Shown: positions 19,460-30,450, counted from the first letter of the stretch. The stretch is 64,000 nt of DNA from Tretioscincus oriximinensis (GCA_022410635.1 JAJVDF010000345.1:971728-1035727), one strand, 5' to 3'. Translations and numbers: made by a program. Notes: generated by a model from the letters alone, not told the origin.

Positions 19460-20330
19460 TGAATGCCTATGGTCTGTGGGTTATCGGTGATTCAGACATG
19501 ACTGAGCAACTGAACAACATTACCGATAATTTTGTGCTTTTTGCATCTGGAAGCTATGATGCCTCCCATGTTTTCCCTCTGCAGTGTCTCTGTCCTTCTC
19601 AAGTACTCTGGATTCTACTATCCCAATCTTGCTTGACTTTAATGTGTTTGCTTATGGCCTAATTAAGTACTTTGTATTCATTACTTTCTCAGCTATGTCT
19701 TGCAATTAATCTCTTCACTGTAATTACTTCTCTGTGTACTCTCTGTCAAGGGTGCATCATCGGACCTGTCCGACAATTATTAAATGATGCAAATGTATGG
19801 CCAATTAGTCTGTTCAAGATAAAAATGGGTCCCTGCCCCTAAAAACACCTCTTGGACTTCCGAGCCCTTTTCCACTAATGCATATTTCAGCCTTATAAAT
19901 CCTGCCTCTCATTCACTTGCTGGCATTTTTATGCTCCTTCTGCTGTTGAGGTTAAGATGGATGAAAATTTAGTGGGAGAAAACAAACTTTCTAAAACCTT
20001 GCCACACGGCAGGGACATGGAGAAAATTATGCCAGAAGCAACATGAATCTTATCGTGAATAACTCTTCTTTCCCAGGGGCGTAATGCAATTATTTCCCAA
20101 GGCAATGTGATTGTTTTCTTCAAGTATCATTAAAAAGAACAAGAAGAACAATCTAATGGACTGTCCCTTATGGACTAGAAACTTAGTGGAACTATTGCTC
20201 AGTTCTGAGGCCTCGATCACACAAAAAACCTACCAAACCCCCTTTTAGTCTTGAAGGACTATCCTTACCTCATGCTATAAAAGTGTCAGACGGGGAGATT
20301 TACACATAATTGTGGGGAACCAACTATGGT
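19460..20330. other. Unique sequence with a possible conserved non-coding core
   Basis: No repeat recognised. At 19,660-19,850 there are homeodomain-type cores (CAATTAATC, GTAATTAC, CCAATTAG) and an octamer-like ATGCAAAT near 19,789. Function is inferred only from style. Confidence 0.3.
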
Positions 20331-20333
20331 AGC

Positions 20334-20962
20334 ATTATTTATTTATTTATATTTTATACCGCCCTATACCTGAAGGTCTCTGGGCGGTTAACAATAAAAA
20401 CACAATATGTTAAAAATAGCCCCATCTAAAAAACAGGGACGGGAGGGAAGGGACAGCAGTTTCTCAGCCAACGGCCAGGCCAAAAAAGGTCTTCAAGCGT
20501 TTTCTGAATGCGCACAGAGAGGGTGATTGATGCACCTCATGGGGGAGACCATTTCATAGCCTGGGGGCTGCCACAGAGAAGGCCCTATTCCGGGTTCTCA
20601 CCATCTCTGCCACTGAGGTGGTACAGTCAGGAGGGCCTCCCCTGCAGATCTTAGGGCACGAGCAGGCTCATATGGGGGAAGGCGTTCCTTTAGATATTTG
20701 GGGCCCAAGTTAATACCCTGAATTGGCAGCCAGCACAGTTCTTTCAGGACCAGCGTGATATGTATCCGGCCAGCTGTTCCGGTCAGCAGTCTAGCGGCTG
20801 CATTCTGCACCAGCTGCACCTTCCGAACCATTTTCAAGGGCAGCCCCATATAAAGTGCATTACAGTAGTCCAACCTGGAAGTTACCAGAGCATGGATTAC
20901 TTTGGCAGATCAGCCCTATCCAGAAGTGGCCACAACTGCCGGACCAGATGGACCTGGAAATA
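20334..20962 (-). mobile_element. L2 LINE ORF C-terminus and 3' UTR
   Basis: The minus strand encodes MDYCNALYMGLPLKMVRKVQ, LVQNAAARLLTGTAGRIHIT and a decayed LVLKELCWLPIQ. The left edge has ACCGCCCTATACCTGAAGGT. Same subfamily as 62.2-62.85 kb. Confidence 0.92.
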
Positions 20963-20964
20963 GG

Positions 20965-21390
20965 TGCTTCATTAGAAAATAAGGGGAACCTTGCTGAATC
21001 AGGCCAAAGCCCATCTAGTCCAGCATTCTGTCCCACACAGTGGCCCATCAGTTGCACTAGGATAGTCTCAAGCAGAAGTCACCTGTTCTTGACTCCCTGG
21101 AAATGGTATTTTAGGAATACTTCCTGTTATCCCATCCTAATATTTTTTCTCTATTCACCTTATCCATTCCATGCATGAAGTTGTATATACTGCTCAAAAT
21201 AACTGAGGGAACACTTAGTGTTACACTGTTATGTTAACGTGTTCTCTTAATTGTTTCGAGCAGTATACTTCAATTAGATCAACTCTTAACTGCCATCTTT
21301 CAAGACTGAATTGCAGCCTGATTTCATAAGGAAGGTGCTCCTGATCATTCTTGTGGCCTTCTTTTGCATTAGGAATAGTTCTCATAGAGC
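20965..21390 (-). mobile_element. CR1, internally deleted, with a Tc1-like MITE inside
   Basis: The 3' UTR part (CATCTAGTCCAGCATTCTGT) joins directly to ORF sequence (TTCTCTATTCACCTTATCC), so roughly 200 bp of the usual CR1 is missing. After the MITE the ORF resumes (CTTCAATTAGATCAACTC; the minus strand encodes DLIEVY and LPYEIRLQ). Confidence 0.85.
21186..21267. mobile_element. 82-bp Tc1-like palindromic MITE, copy 2
   Basis: Same element as 17,355-17,436 in the opposite orientation, inserted in CR1. CR1 reads TTGTACACTTCAAT at 61.0 kb and TTGTA-[MITE]-TACTTCAATT here, showing the TA duplication. Confidence 0.88.
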
Positions 21391-21454
21391 TTTTTTCAGC
21401 TGGCACTTCTATGAAGCTTCCGTAGTATAATGTGCTACAGATAAAGAAAGGCAG

Positions 21455-21555
21455 GGTGAGCTTTTATAGACAAGTAGGCTTGTCTTCGAAAGCTCATGCT
21501 GCCCACCTTACTCTTGTTAATCTCTAAGATGCTACAAGGCTCCTTTGCTTAATAC
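21455..21555. mobile_element. PLE terminal unit pair, short
   Basis: GAGCTTTTATAGACAAGTAG is mirrored by GCTTGTCTTCGAAAGCTC. Then CATGCTGCCCACC, CTTGTTAATCTCTAAGATGC and TACAAGGCTCCTTTGCT. Confidence 0.75.
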
Positions 21556-21559
21556 ATGT

Positions 21560-21945
21560 GTCCTCATTTTGCCTTTGATGCTTAGGTTGCTCTAAAGAAA
21601 AAGGCGTGAATGTTTGTGAACAGTTAACAAACGTCAGGGAGATGAGGCAAGAGCTTGGGCCTTCCCAGAATTGATTTCAACCATTTGACAGGGGCAGCAA
21701 GAGGTGATTGCAGGATCTAAGGAAAATCCCACAATTTCCTCTTAGCATCTTTGAGCCACCCTTTATTTGGACATTCTATGGCTCTAGGCACATGAAGTTT
21801 TCCTATTGTGTTCTTAATGACATCATGATTGTTCCAACAAATGTACAAACTTTCAAAATGCATTGCAATGCCTCAGGAAAAAGGGTGGAAGGTTCCGTAA
21901 TTACCTGATTGCTGATTCTTTGAGGCATCTTTGAGGAACTGCTTG
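21560..21945. other. No recognised feature
   Basis: No repeat or coding signal I can support. Confidence 0.4.
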
Positions 21946-21949
21946 TATT

Positions 21950-22180
21950 CCAGTTCTGAAACCTTTGTGATTAATGAGAGAAGGTAGGATCTCGCGAGAA
22001 GATGCTAACACAAGACAGTGCAGAATCTCATACAGAGCATATTCAGAATTTACTTCCTGGTTAGTCGGTGTAGAAACACGTACTGAGCATGCTCAGGATT
22101 TACCTCCTGGTTAATTAGTTTGTCTGTTCCATGGGGCTTTAAACATTTTCTAATGGTTTGTTTGTGAAAGGATGAAGGTT
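21950..22180 (+). repeat. Dispersed repeat with duplicated TGAGCATGCTCAG / ETS-site unit, copy 3
   Basis: Two direct units: CAGAGCATATTCAGAATTTA with CTTCCTGGTTAGTCG, then TACTGAGCATGCTCAGGATT with TACCTCCTGGTTAATTAG. A shared right flank ends GGTTTGTTTGTGAAAGGATG. Confidence 0.65.
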
Positions 22181-22189
22181 CGTATGCCC

Positions 22190-22980
22190 GGCCTCACGAT
22201 TGTTTCAGAACTTAATGCCATTGCTGTTTTTAACATGCTGTATAGAAAGGGGTCTAGATGTTTCCATGGTTGAATACAGTCCGTATCATATGCTGGATTA
22301 GCAAACGAACAGTTCAAAATACTCACTATTTGTAACCTATATGGTGTGAGATGTAATTATTAAGATGCATTAATGGCCCATGTGAGGAAAGTCTTTTGGG
22401 CTTCGGTGTTCAAGACCTTTGGTCAGAATTGCTCTGCTGATGCTGACCGGAATGCCAAAGCAATACAGTATTCATCTAACCATGGCTTGAAAATTAGAAA
22501 GCATTTGAGGTTGTAAAAACTTCTTCTTTTTAGCTCACGTGAGTGTTTTGGTATTGCTGTTACACTTTTGAAGCAAGGATCAAATGATTTGCATACATTT
22601 ATGGGCAGGAAGGTTGGGGATTAAAGTCAATAAGGCTTTATTTCACCAGTGTTAACGATTTCCCATGGTTTTATCATCGCTTGGCCACCGAGAGGCAGAA
22701 ATGGCCACAGGCTGTGGCACAAACGCACTGTTTTATGAGGCTGGCAATGATGTGCTCAGGGGCATTTATCAGCCATAGATGGAAGCTGATGTTTTCTAGC
22801 ATCAAAGATCTGCCTTGTACATCAGAAGTAACAATGGAAGGCTTTGGAGGGCACCCCAATACGATTCAGACGTTCCCTTAGGGCTGCTGCTAATATTTTG
22901 GGTTTTAAGATGAGGCTTAAGCAGCCTGGACACTCAGTACAAATGAAGTTGTAGTAAAAAATGTTGTTTACAGTTCCTCA
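22190..22980. other. No recognised feature
   Basis: Overlapping short frames on both strands at 22,674-22,881 have no motif. Confidence 0.4.
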
Positions 22981-22984
22981 GAAA

Positions 22985-23530
22985 GAATACTGTACAATGG
23001 GAAAAGGGGGAAGAAAGGGGCAACAGGGATGATCTCTTCATCTTTGAAAGATGACATTTTAGAGGCATTTGACTTGATTGAAATATATAAAACTAGTGGA
23101 ATAAGCCCTAGTAGAATAAGCATGAGTTTAACACAATGGGTGGGTGGTGGGTGGGTCCTAGCTTATTCTTCCTCCCTCCACTCGATGTCCCTCCTTCCCT
23201 CTTCCTGTGTTGTTTCTTCTCTGTTTCTGCATCTGTGCTGTGTTGGGTTCCATGACAACCATTGCTGGCTGGCTCTGGCTTTAGAACATAGATTACAGCA
23301 ATCCAGGCCCTGGGATTCATCCAAATATTGTCCAGTTCTAGAACCTTTAGGAACTATTGTGACTCCATGAAATATAACGGTACAGATTATAAATCTAGTG
23401 GAAAAATATCTTCTCTGTCACACAACACTACAGAATAGGTAGAATAGATAAGGGGAAATATTTTTTCGTCCAGTGGGTTATTAGTCTATTAGAGGTGCAA
23501 CACCAACCAGCCTGGATAGGTTGAATGATG
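22985..23530 (+). mobile_element. Diverged CR1 ORF, split by a 286-bp insertion
   Basis: Left of 23,101: GGCAACAGGGATGATCTCTT, ACTTGATTGAAATATATAAA (DLIEIYK). Right of 23,388: ATCTTCTCTGTCACACAACA and AAGGGGAAATATTTTTTCG. The two halves join in CR1 order when the insert is removed. Confidence 0.7.
23102..23387. mobile_element. Unidentified 286-bp insertion with 16-bp target-site duplication
   Basis: Flanks TATAAAACTAGTGGAA (23,086-23,101) and TATAAATCTAGTGGAA (23,388-23,403) match at 15 of 16 positions. The length of the duplication fits LINE-driven retrotransposition. The insert has a GGGTGGGTGGTGGGTGGG run and a TTCC-rich stretch; no poly(A) or tRNA head is obvious. Confidence 0.65.
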
Positions 23531-23534
23531 AGAT

Positions 23535-23880
23535 AGTGCAGAGCTCTGGTACAGATAGTGCATATGACAGGGGAGGTCCTCAGACTGTTGGCATTAGTGT
23601 GTGACTAAAAGTGTCGTTGTCACGTATCCGGCTTACATGACCCAATGCTTCATTCTGGGAAGTAGATCTTGGCAGCAGAGAAATGAAAATAAAAAAGGCA
23701 CGAGAAGCCGGCTGCTGTGTCGGTGTTAAATATATTCAGCTATTTCATGCTGGCATTGCTTAATGGCTGACCTGAACTAGGCTAGAAAAAGAGAGGGGGG
23801 GAATGAAGAGGAATCAGGCAAAAGCAAAAGAGAAGTGACTTCAATCTGCAGCAGGTTACCCCAGCAAAATGGATGTTACC
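23535..23880. other. No recognised feature
   Basis: No repeat or coding signal I can support. Confidence 0.4.
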
Positions 23881-23884
23881 CCAA

Positions 23885-24215
23885 CAAAAGAAGGTGTGGA
23901 GGAATTACAGGGCTGTCACAGAGAAGAGGGATCAGCATGTTCTCATTGACACATGGAAGGTCTAAAAACAATGGGATGAAACTACTAGGGAGTAGATGTA
24001 GATTAGATATCAGGAAAAAAAAACCTTTCTGATAGTCTGGGTGATAAACCACTGGAACCAGTTGCCGCAAGAGATGGTGAGTTCTCCTTCGCTGGAAATC
24101 TTCAAACAGAGGCTGGCCAGCCATTTGTCTGGGATAGTATGGTGAATTCTGCAGTGAGCAGTGGGTTGGATCTGATGACCTTGGAAGTCCCTTCCACCTC
24201 TATAATTCTATGATC
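23885..24215 (+). mobile_element. CR1 of the classic amniote type
   Basis: ACCACTGGAACCAGTTGCC, CTTCAAACAGAGGCTGGCCA, TGGATCTGATGACCTTGGAA and GTCCCTTCCACCTCTATAAT, then TCTATGATCTATGA, the old CR1 octamer tail (ATTCTATG)n. A different subfamily from the TTCTTATG-tailed copies. Confidence 0.9.
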
Positions 24216-24219
24216 TATG

Positions 24220-25280
24220 AATATACATTTTTTTTCTTCCTGAACGTAGAGCTTTCACATGTACATAAGAATTTGCCCTACTATGTGCTAGAGACAGGTT
24301 TCTCATGCCTTTTTAATTTTCTATTAAAGGATCCTCACACTCTCACGCATTTCTTATGGGATCTGGACAATAGCTTGGCTCACACAGTGGGCACGAAAGT
24401 TTTGGAACAGTTTGTAGCCCATTGTGCTTATCCACTGCTCATCTCTGCATTTGAAACTTTATGATGTAGGCACAACTAAAAGCACTGTTCTTCTCATTTT
24501 TCCTCCTGCCCTCAGACTAAGTGAGGACGCCAGATATTTATTGCCCCAGATTTTATCAATCAATGTTTATAGGCATTCTGCCGAGTGGGCCCGTTTCCTT
24601 CTGAAAATGCAGGATGGTATCAACAGCAAACCGTGCAAATGGTTGCTGATCAGGGGAAGCCATGAGCCACTTGAGAAGGGATGGAGTTCAAAGCCTCATA
24701 AATATCCTTCAGGCTGGAATATAATTTAGTATTGCTGGAGGGAACCGGATTGAAGAAAATGAGTCTATTTATTTGACTCTCTTCAACTGCATGTTTGTAA
24801 ATGGATATAAAATGCTTATGACGTGCTTTTTCCCTTTCTTACCTTCCCCCCCTCCCCGGTGGAAGGTGTCTAAGTTGTACAGCATGCCATAAATGGCTCC
24901 CCACCCCCCTTCAAAGTGTTCTTTCTCATCATGCCTGCAGAATTCCAGCGACTTGAACATTCCTGGCTCTCTTACTAAACTTCAAGAACTCATTAAAGTC
25001 ACCTGAAAGCAATTTTGAATTATGAAAACACAATTTAAGGGAAGGATGGGAGGGGAGAGGAGATGAACAAGGGGGAGAGGAGTCTTCGAGCATCACAAAA
25101 GTCAAGTGTGATTGACGCCTCTCTTACTTGTCATTCAGAGTCAGTTTCACACTATAGGTGGGGGAAGGAATGGAACTAAGCTGAATTTAGCTTTCAGCTT
25201 TTCTGTGTGATTTGCTGCGTTGCATTACATGGGGTGTAAGAAGCGTCCTGCTAATTGAACCAATGACCCATTTTAGAACT
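24220..25280. other. Unique sequence, possible conserved non-coding portion
   Basis: No repeat recognised. 24,540-24,720 is balanced in composition and free of repeat motifs (TTATCAATCAATGTTTATAG, AATATCCTTCAGGCTGGAAT). Whether it is conserved cannot be judged here. Confidence 0.3.
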
Positions 25281-25284
25281 AAAA

Positions 25285-25565
25285 CATAAAAGGAGCCCTG
25301 CTGAGTGGGGCCACAGCCCATCTAGTCCAGCATTCTGTCTCACACAGTGGCCCACCAATTGCACCTGAGCTGTCTCAAGCAGAAGAAGGCAAAAACGTCA
25401 CCTGTTCTCGACTCCCTGCAAATGGTACTTCAAGAATCCTGCCTGTTGTTCCATCCTGGAGGCAGTATCAAGAGTTCCATCCTAGTAGCTATTTATTCCC
25501 TTGGCTTTCATGAACTTGACTAATTCTGCCTTAAAGCTAGCCGAGCTTCAACTAAAACATAGAAA
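25285..25565 (-). mobile_element. CR1 3' UTR and ORF end
   Basis: GGGCCACAGCCCATCTAGTC, CAGCATTCTGTCTCACACAG, CTCGACTCCCTGCAAATGG and TAGCTATTTATTCCCTTGGC in antisense order. Confidence 0.9.
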
Positions 25566-25635
25566 GAGTCAGATGTAATCAAATCTCGAGAGAGACAGAA
25601 AGATGCATGGTGGATGTTTACTTGGGCTGCATCAA

Positions 25636-26090
25636 GGCATTTTATTCATTTATTCATTCATTTATAACTATACTCTGTCCCATACTCGAAGGTCTCAGAG
25701 TGGCCAACAATAAAAGCGAAAATACAAAATTGGCGTATCAAAACAATATCTGAAAGTTGGTCTTCAAATGTCTTTTGAACAAATACAGTGATGGTGACTG
25801 ATGCTGTTGAGGTATTGCCAACTTATTCCAAATATTAGGGGAATGTTTTGCTTTTGTCTTCTGCTTGAGTGCCCAGGTATGATTGGTGGACCAGATCATG
25901 TGAGACAGAATGTTGGACCATCACTGGAAGATCGTAGGGCACTGGCATGAAAAATCCTCTGTATGAAAACCCCCCACTCATCACTTGGGACCCTATAAAT
26001 CAGTTTTAATATTTTGAATTGGGCTCAGTAACAAATGGACCAACAGTGCAATTCTTTTGGGACTAGAAGCATGTTAGTTGCCTTATGATA
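25636..26090 (-). mobile_element. Decayed L2 with an embedded CR1 piece
   Basis: CATACTCGAAGGTCTCAGAG, TGGCCAACAATAAAAGC and TTTTGAATTGGGCTCAGTAA follow L2 order. At about 25,848-25,925 a sense CR1 3' UTR piece interrupts it (TTCTGCTTGAGTGCCCAGG, GTGAGACAGAATGTTGGACC). Confidence 0.75.
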
Positions 26091-26094
26091 TGTA

Positions 26095-26650
26095 CCAGCT
26101 AACCTTGACTATCTCAAAGCAAAAGTAGCAGAAGGTTCCTGGTGGGCATGCTGATTACATGTTCACCACTTCCCACTTATGCAAATTGGAAACTCAAAAT
26201 TACCACCTGGGCCCATTATGTAACGTACAGAAAATGGCCCCTAGGTGAGCCGACGTGGGGAGGGGAGGTAGAATTGGAGTCATATAACAGGAAGATATGT
26301 AAATGTTCACATTAGAATGCTGAGATATCCTGGAGATATCCTCTATGCTAGGACTGTTAATGGATGTGAAAATATGTTTGCTTTCTCCCTCAGGTACAGC
26401 ACCCATTAGATGTTGCACCTGGTGAAAAGTCCTCTCTTTTATTGCCACTAAAGGTGTAAACTTATATCCCAAAGTTTATGTGGGAACCCTACTCTGTACA
26501 TGTTTGAACATGGCAATTTCCTTCTTCTATAACGTTCTCATGATCTTGAACCTGTACAGCTATTGATATAGGTCTTGGCTACCCACCTGAACAACCATAT
26601 GCAGGCATTATACAGACATATAGGGATTTATATAGAAAAACGATAAAAAT
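26095..26650. other. No recognised feature
   Basis: No repeat or coding signal I can support. Confidence 0.4.
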
Positions 26651-26652
26651 GT

Positions 26653-26945
26653 AGAAGAAGAAGAATGGATGTTTATACCCCGCTCTTTTCCAGAGTGGCT
26701 TACAGGGTTAATTTTTGCCCGAAGGCTTACATTTTTATTTTATCTTCCCCATCAAGTTAATGATGGCACTTATTTATCTAATTGATATGCAAATTATGAA
26801 TTTGCATCTCTTTCGAATAACTGAGTTAGCCAACTCAGTCTAGTGGAAGGCACCCACCCCTCCCTATGTCTGACACAGGGCTTCAAAACCCTATCTCCCA
26901 GATGGAAGATTCTCTTCTTAGCGACTGAGCCATTTGTGTCTGTGA
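26653..26945 (-). mobile_element. tRNA-derived SINE, head type 1
   Basis: Tail GTAGAAGAAGAAGAATGG, body CAGAGTGGCTTACAGGGTTA and the right-hand head. The reverse strand reads ACAAATGGCTCAGTCGCTAA (box A) and AGGGTTTTGAAGCCCTG (box B), so it is a pol III-type tRNA-like promoter remnant. About 150 bp separate head and tail. Confidence 0.85.
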
Positions 26946-26971
26946 ATAGACATATGGTATCAGTGAAACAG

Positions 26972-27262
26972 GAGGAAGGAGAAGGAGAAGAAGGAGAAGA
27001 ACTTGGTTTTATATCCCATTTTTCTCACCCGAAGGGATTCAAGGCGGCTTACAAGGTTATTTTTCGCCCAAAGGTTTACATCTTCCCTACATGTTGTCAT
27101 TTACCTACTCACAAATTTCTTTGCCTTCAAACAGCTGAGTTGGCTGAAGCTAAGGCCGACAGAAGGTGCTCAACCCTCTCCACAGCTGACACAGGGCTTT
27201 GAACTCCAATATCTCTGTTGAAACACCAAAGCTCTTAACCTCTACACCCACCACAATGCCTT
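26972..27262 (-). mobile_element. tRNA-derived SINE, head type 2
   Basis: Same body (GGCGGCTTACAAGGTTATTT, CAGCTGAGTTGGCTGAAGC) and GAA-rich tail as its neighbour. The head differs: the reverse strand reads GGTGTAGAGGTTAAGAGC and GGAGTTCAAAGCCCTGTGTC. It lies only about 27 bp from the previous SINE in the same orientation. Confidence 0.85.
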
Positions 27263-27264
27263 CG

Positions 27265-27835
27265 GAATATAATGAAAATGCCTCTTTTCCACTTGCATTA
27301 AAGTTGCAAAACTCATGTCCATTTTTCCGTTGTAATACTAGCAACTTCTGACAATTCCACTAGTTCATTTTAAGAATAGAATGAGGACATTCAAATGTCT
27401 TCAGCCGTAGGAAAGATGAACTCTAAACTTGATGCTTGGAATTCAAAGCCAACTCATTTTCAACTCGTGCCTGTTCAGACCATGCATGAATACAAGGTTT
27501 GAAGACTACATAAAAACACATTTTCCTACCACAAGAGTGATAATCACAGCTGGAGAGTGGAGGCACCTTTGACTGCAATCAATTTGAAGTCTTATGGAGG
27601 TAGCCAGGGATTTTAGATTTGGGGAAAGTTTGGTGAATAGGATTTTTCTTTTTCTGGATAATTTAATAATATTTCTTATGCTCGACCAGTACGTTTCAGC
27701 TGTTTTTACAACTGCATGCTGATTTTATTGCTTTATGCTTAGCCTTGTTGTATTTTATGAATTTAATACTCTCTTGAGCCAAATAGAAGCCATTCTGGAT
27801 CATTTCCAGAATGTGGAATATTCTCACAAGATTTT
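27265..27835. other. No recognised feature
   Basis: No repeat or coding signal I can support. Confidence 0.4.
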
Positions 27836-27837
27836 GA

Positions 27838-27940
27838 AGAAATAGCCATGTTAGTCTAGCTTTGGAAGATTTAGCAAGGAGGTGTCATAGCACTTAGAGA
27901 TTAATGTATGAAATCCCCTTGCTAGACTCTTGCTAGATAT
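27838..27940. mobile_element. PLE-derived element, reduced
   Basis: AGAAATAGCCATGTTAGTCT, TTTAGCAAGGAGGTGTCATA, GCACTTAGAGATTAATG, then the inverted end CCCCTTGCTAGACTC. The inner arms and ribozyme-like core are deleted. Confidence 0.7.
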
Positions 27941-27944
27941 ATTC

Positions 27945-28312
27945 TTAAATTCTTGTGGAAAATAATCAGCTAACAAAATTTCTCTGAATTTTGCATAAAT
28001 TAGATGCAGTAAAGGCTGGTGGCCTGTGATGTTGTCGTAAAGCTTGGATGCTCCATGTGCCATTTTGTCTCGGCATGACCAGACTTTATTCTGACCATTC
28101 AAAGATTAAATAATTATTTGTTATGACACAGTTGGCTTAGGAGCTAAATGAATTGGTTTGCAGTGTCTACTTATGGCTACTGCCTAGATGTGTGAATGCT
28201 TCCAAATAGTCTTGTCACACTACCTAAAATGTCCGGACGTCATGGTAGAAGTTTTTCCTGGACTCCTATAAGGAACTTAGAGACTGAGGCACTTGATGTG
28301 GATGAGCTAGAG
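27945..28312. other. No recognised feature
   Basis: No repeat or coding signal I can support. Confidence 0.4.
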
Positions 28313-28314
28313 CC

Positions 28315-28600
28315 ACACATAGAATCATAGAATTGGAAGGGATCTCCAGGGACATTGGGTCCAACCCCTTGCTCAATGCAGAATTCACTAAACCATCCCA
28401 GACAGATGGTTGCCCAGCCTCTGTTTGAAGACTTCCACCAAAGGAGAACTGACTATCTCCTGTGGCCACCTGTTTCACTGGTTTATCACACTTACTGTCT
28501 ATTCTCTATCTAGTTCCTTGCAGCTTCATCCCATTGTTTCAAGTCCTTCCATGGACTAATAAGAACATTGTTGATCCCTCTGCCCTGTCATTAGAAGTGG
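28315..28600 (-). mobile_element. CR1 of the classic amniote type
   Basis: CATAGAATCATAGAATTGGA then AGGGATCTCCAGGGACATTG, CCAGCCTCTGTTTGAAGACT and ATTGTTTCAAGTCC. The AATCATAGAAT start is the inverted (ATTCTATG)n tail. Confidence 0.92.
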
Positions 28601-28677
28601 AACAACAGATAGAAGCATGTAAATGCCAAACAGTTGCTGCATATGATGTCACAGGCAAATGTCAGCATTTGCCTTGA

Positions 28678-28808
28678 TTTCAAAAGAAATAGCCGTGTTA
28701 GTCTGGATTCAGAATATTTTGCAAGGGTAAGCAATAGACCTGTCTATGAAAGCTCATACTGCCTACTTTTTTCTTGTTGGCCTCTGAGTTGCTATGAGAC
28801 CCCCTTGC
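28678..28808. mobile_element. PLE-derived inverted-unit element
   Basis: Minus unit AAGAAATAGCCGTGTTAGTC...TTTTGCAAGGG joins a plus unit TAGACCTGTCTATGAAAGCT, CATACTGCC, CTTGTTGGCCTCTGAGTTGC, ending ACCCCCTTGCCC. Same architecture as 55,346-55,530. Confidence 0.78.
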
Positions 28809-28809
28809 C

Positions 28810-29308
28810 CCATCATGGTTTGTAGCTGAATTTGGAGCTGTCCGAATGCTGAACACAGAGGCTCTGCTTAGTGCTGCAATTGTTGAGATTTGGTTCTGAC
28901 CCAAATCTATCAGATTATACATGCAACATTCAGAGCCCTGAAAGATAGACTAAAGCAGCAGGCAGATTCTTCTTGGTTGAAGAAAAAAAAAATCCACATA
29001 TTTGGTATCATTCCATCAAGAAGGCTTTGTAGCTTTATTTACACAGTCCATAAGAATATAAAAAATAGCAAATAATATATTGGACATATCAAGCATCTTC
29101 AGTACATGAAGACATAGCAGCATCAACTAACTGTACAAGCATCTCAGCAAACTACACATGCTCAGTAATACAGATAAGCTATAACAATAACATTCACGTA
29201 CTCTCATGGGAAATATGCTGTTTTTTAGTCTCTGAAAGTCAAAAAGCTATCTATCTAGCGTAAATATGCACAGATGATTTCAGTTAGAAACGGAATAGCC
29301 ATGTAATA
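28810..29308. other. Unclassified sequence
   Basis: Contains AAAAAAAAAATCC near 28,985 and GCTTTATTTACACAGT, which might be the antisense polyadenylation region of an LTR or LINE. No family assigned. Confidence 0.35.
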
Positions 29309-29310
29309 GC

Positions 29311-29536
29311 TTCTTCTTCTTCTTCTTCTTCTTCTTGTTCTTGTTGTTCTTCTTGTTCTTCTTGTTGTTCTTGTTGTTCTTGTTGTTTTTGTTGTTTTTG
29401 TTGTTCTTGTTCTTGTTGTTCTTGTTGCTTTTGTTGTTCTTGTTCTTGTTCTTGTTCTTGTTCTTGTTCTTGTTCTTGTTCTTCTTCTTCTTCTTCTTCT
29501 TCTTCTTCTTCTTCTTCTTCTTCTTCTTCTTCTTCT
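29311..29536 (+). repeat. (TTC)n/(TTG)n compound microsatellite
   Basis: Pure TTC blocks at both ends enclose a mixed TTC/TTG core. Spurious frames are poly-F/L and poly-E/Q. Confidence 0.97.
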
Positions 29537-29539
29537 ATT

Positions 29540-30365
29540 TTCCCTCTCTCCCTCTTTTCCCTTGTCTCCTTTCTTTTTTTAACTGTATATGAATGCAACT
29601 TTTGTTAAGCATTCCTTAACAAGAAGACAGAGATCACCCTCATATGAATACTTATGCGTTTATCCCTAGAGATCCTTTTAAAACCCTTTCCTGGAGATGG
29701 TGGGTTAAGTATTTCAAATGAGGCATTTTAACTGATGTAAAAATATGAGCTTTGCAAAAAGCCCCCAAATGCCATTCACTAATGATAGCGAAGACTTTGA
29801 AGAAGAAATGAAGCATACACAGAAACATTTGGCATCCAGAAATACCAGGCAAATGCATTAAAGTTTAGCATCCAACGAAATAAAAAGGGGGAGTGGGGAG
29901 GAAGGCAGCAGATAATGCATGCATATGGGAGAAGTCTTGAAGACATTTGTTTTTAATAGGAATGACAGACTTTATTTTAAGCAGCCATAAAGCAACAGAG
30001 CAGAATGAAAACCCATCTATCTCTCTTTCCTTGTACAATCTTTGTTTCTCAGGGAGGGCAATAGTGTTTTTTCTTTCTTTTCAGAAATACATCCTGTGTT
30101 ATTCAACGCGATCTCAAGAGAGGCATCAGCGTACCGAATGTCTATCCTGCTAAGATTCCTCATCACCAGAGAACTGAAGGATGTACTTTTGGATGCTTGG
30201 GGTAGGTTCCAAACCAAAACAACCCTAAAGGAAAAAAGAAATCTGCTGTAGCCAAGAACAGAACATTTGATTTATAGAAAATTGCATCTCGTTCTCATCT
30301 CCATATTTACAGTAACGGCTAACATTTGTACGGCTGTGAGGTAGGATTTCCTGTATAATGTGTCC
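29540..30365. other. No recognised feature
   Basis: No repeat or coding signal I can support. Confidence 0.4.
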
Positions 30366-30369
30366 CAAT

Positions 30370-30450
30370 GCAGAAGATCTTCTAAAACAATACAATGTTG
30401 ATGAGAGACGCACCTCAAGGGGGAGACTATTCCAAAGACTATTCTAATGT
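30370..30450 (-). mobile_element. Short L2 fragment
   Basis: AGATCTTCTAAAACAATACA, GACGCACCTCAAGGGGGAGA and CTATTCCAAAGAC match 62.39-62.46 kb. Confidence 0.75.

Noticed and set aside
29284..29598. Glu/Gln-rich and Phe/Leu-rich frames
   Set aside because: Translations of the TTC/TTG microsatellite.
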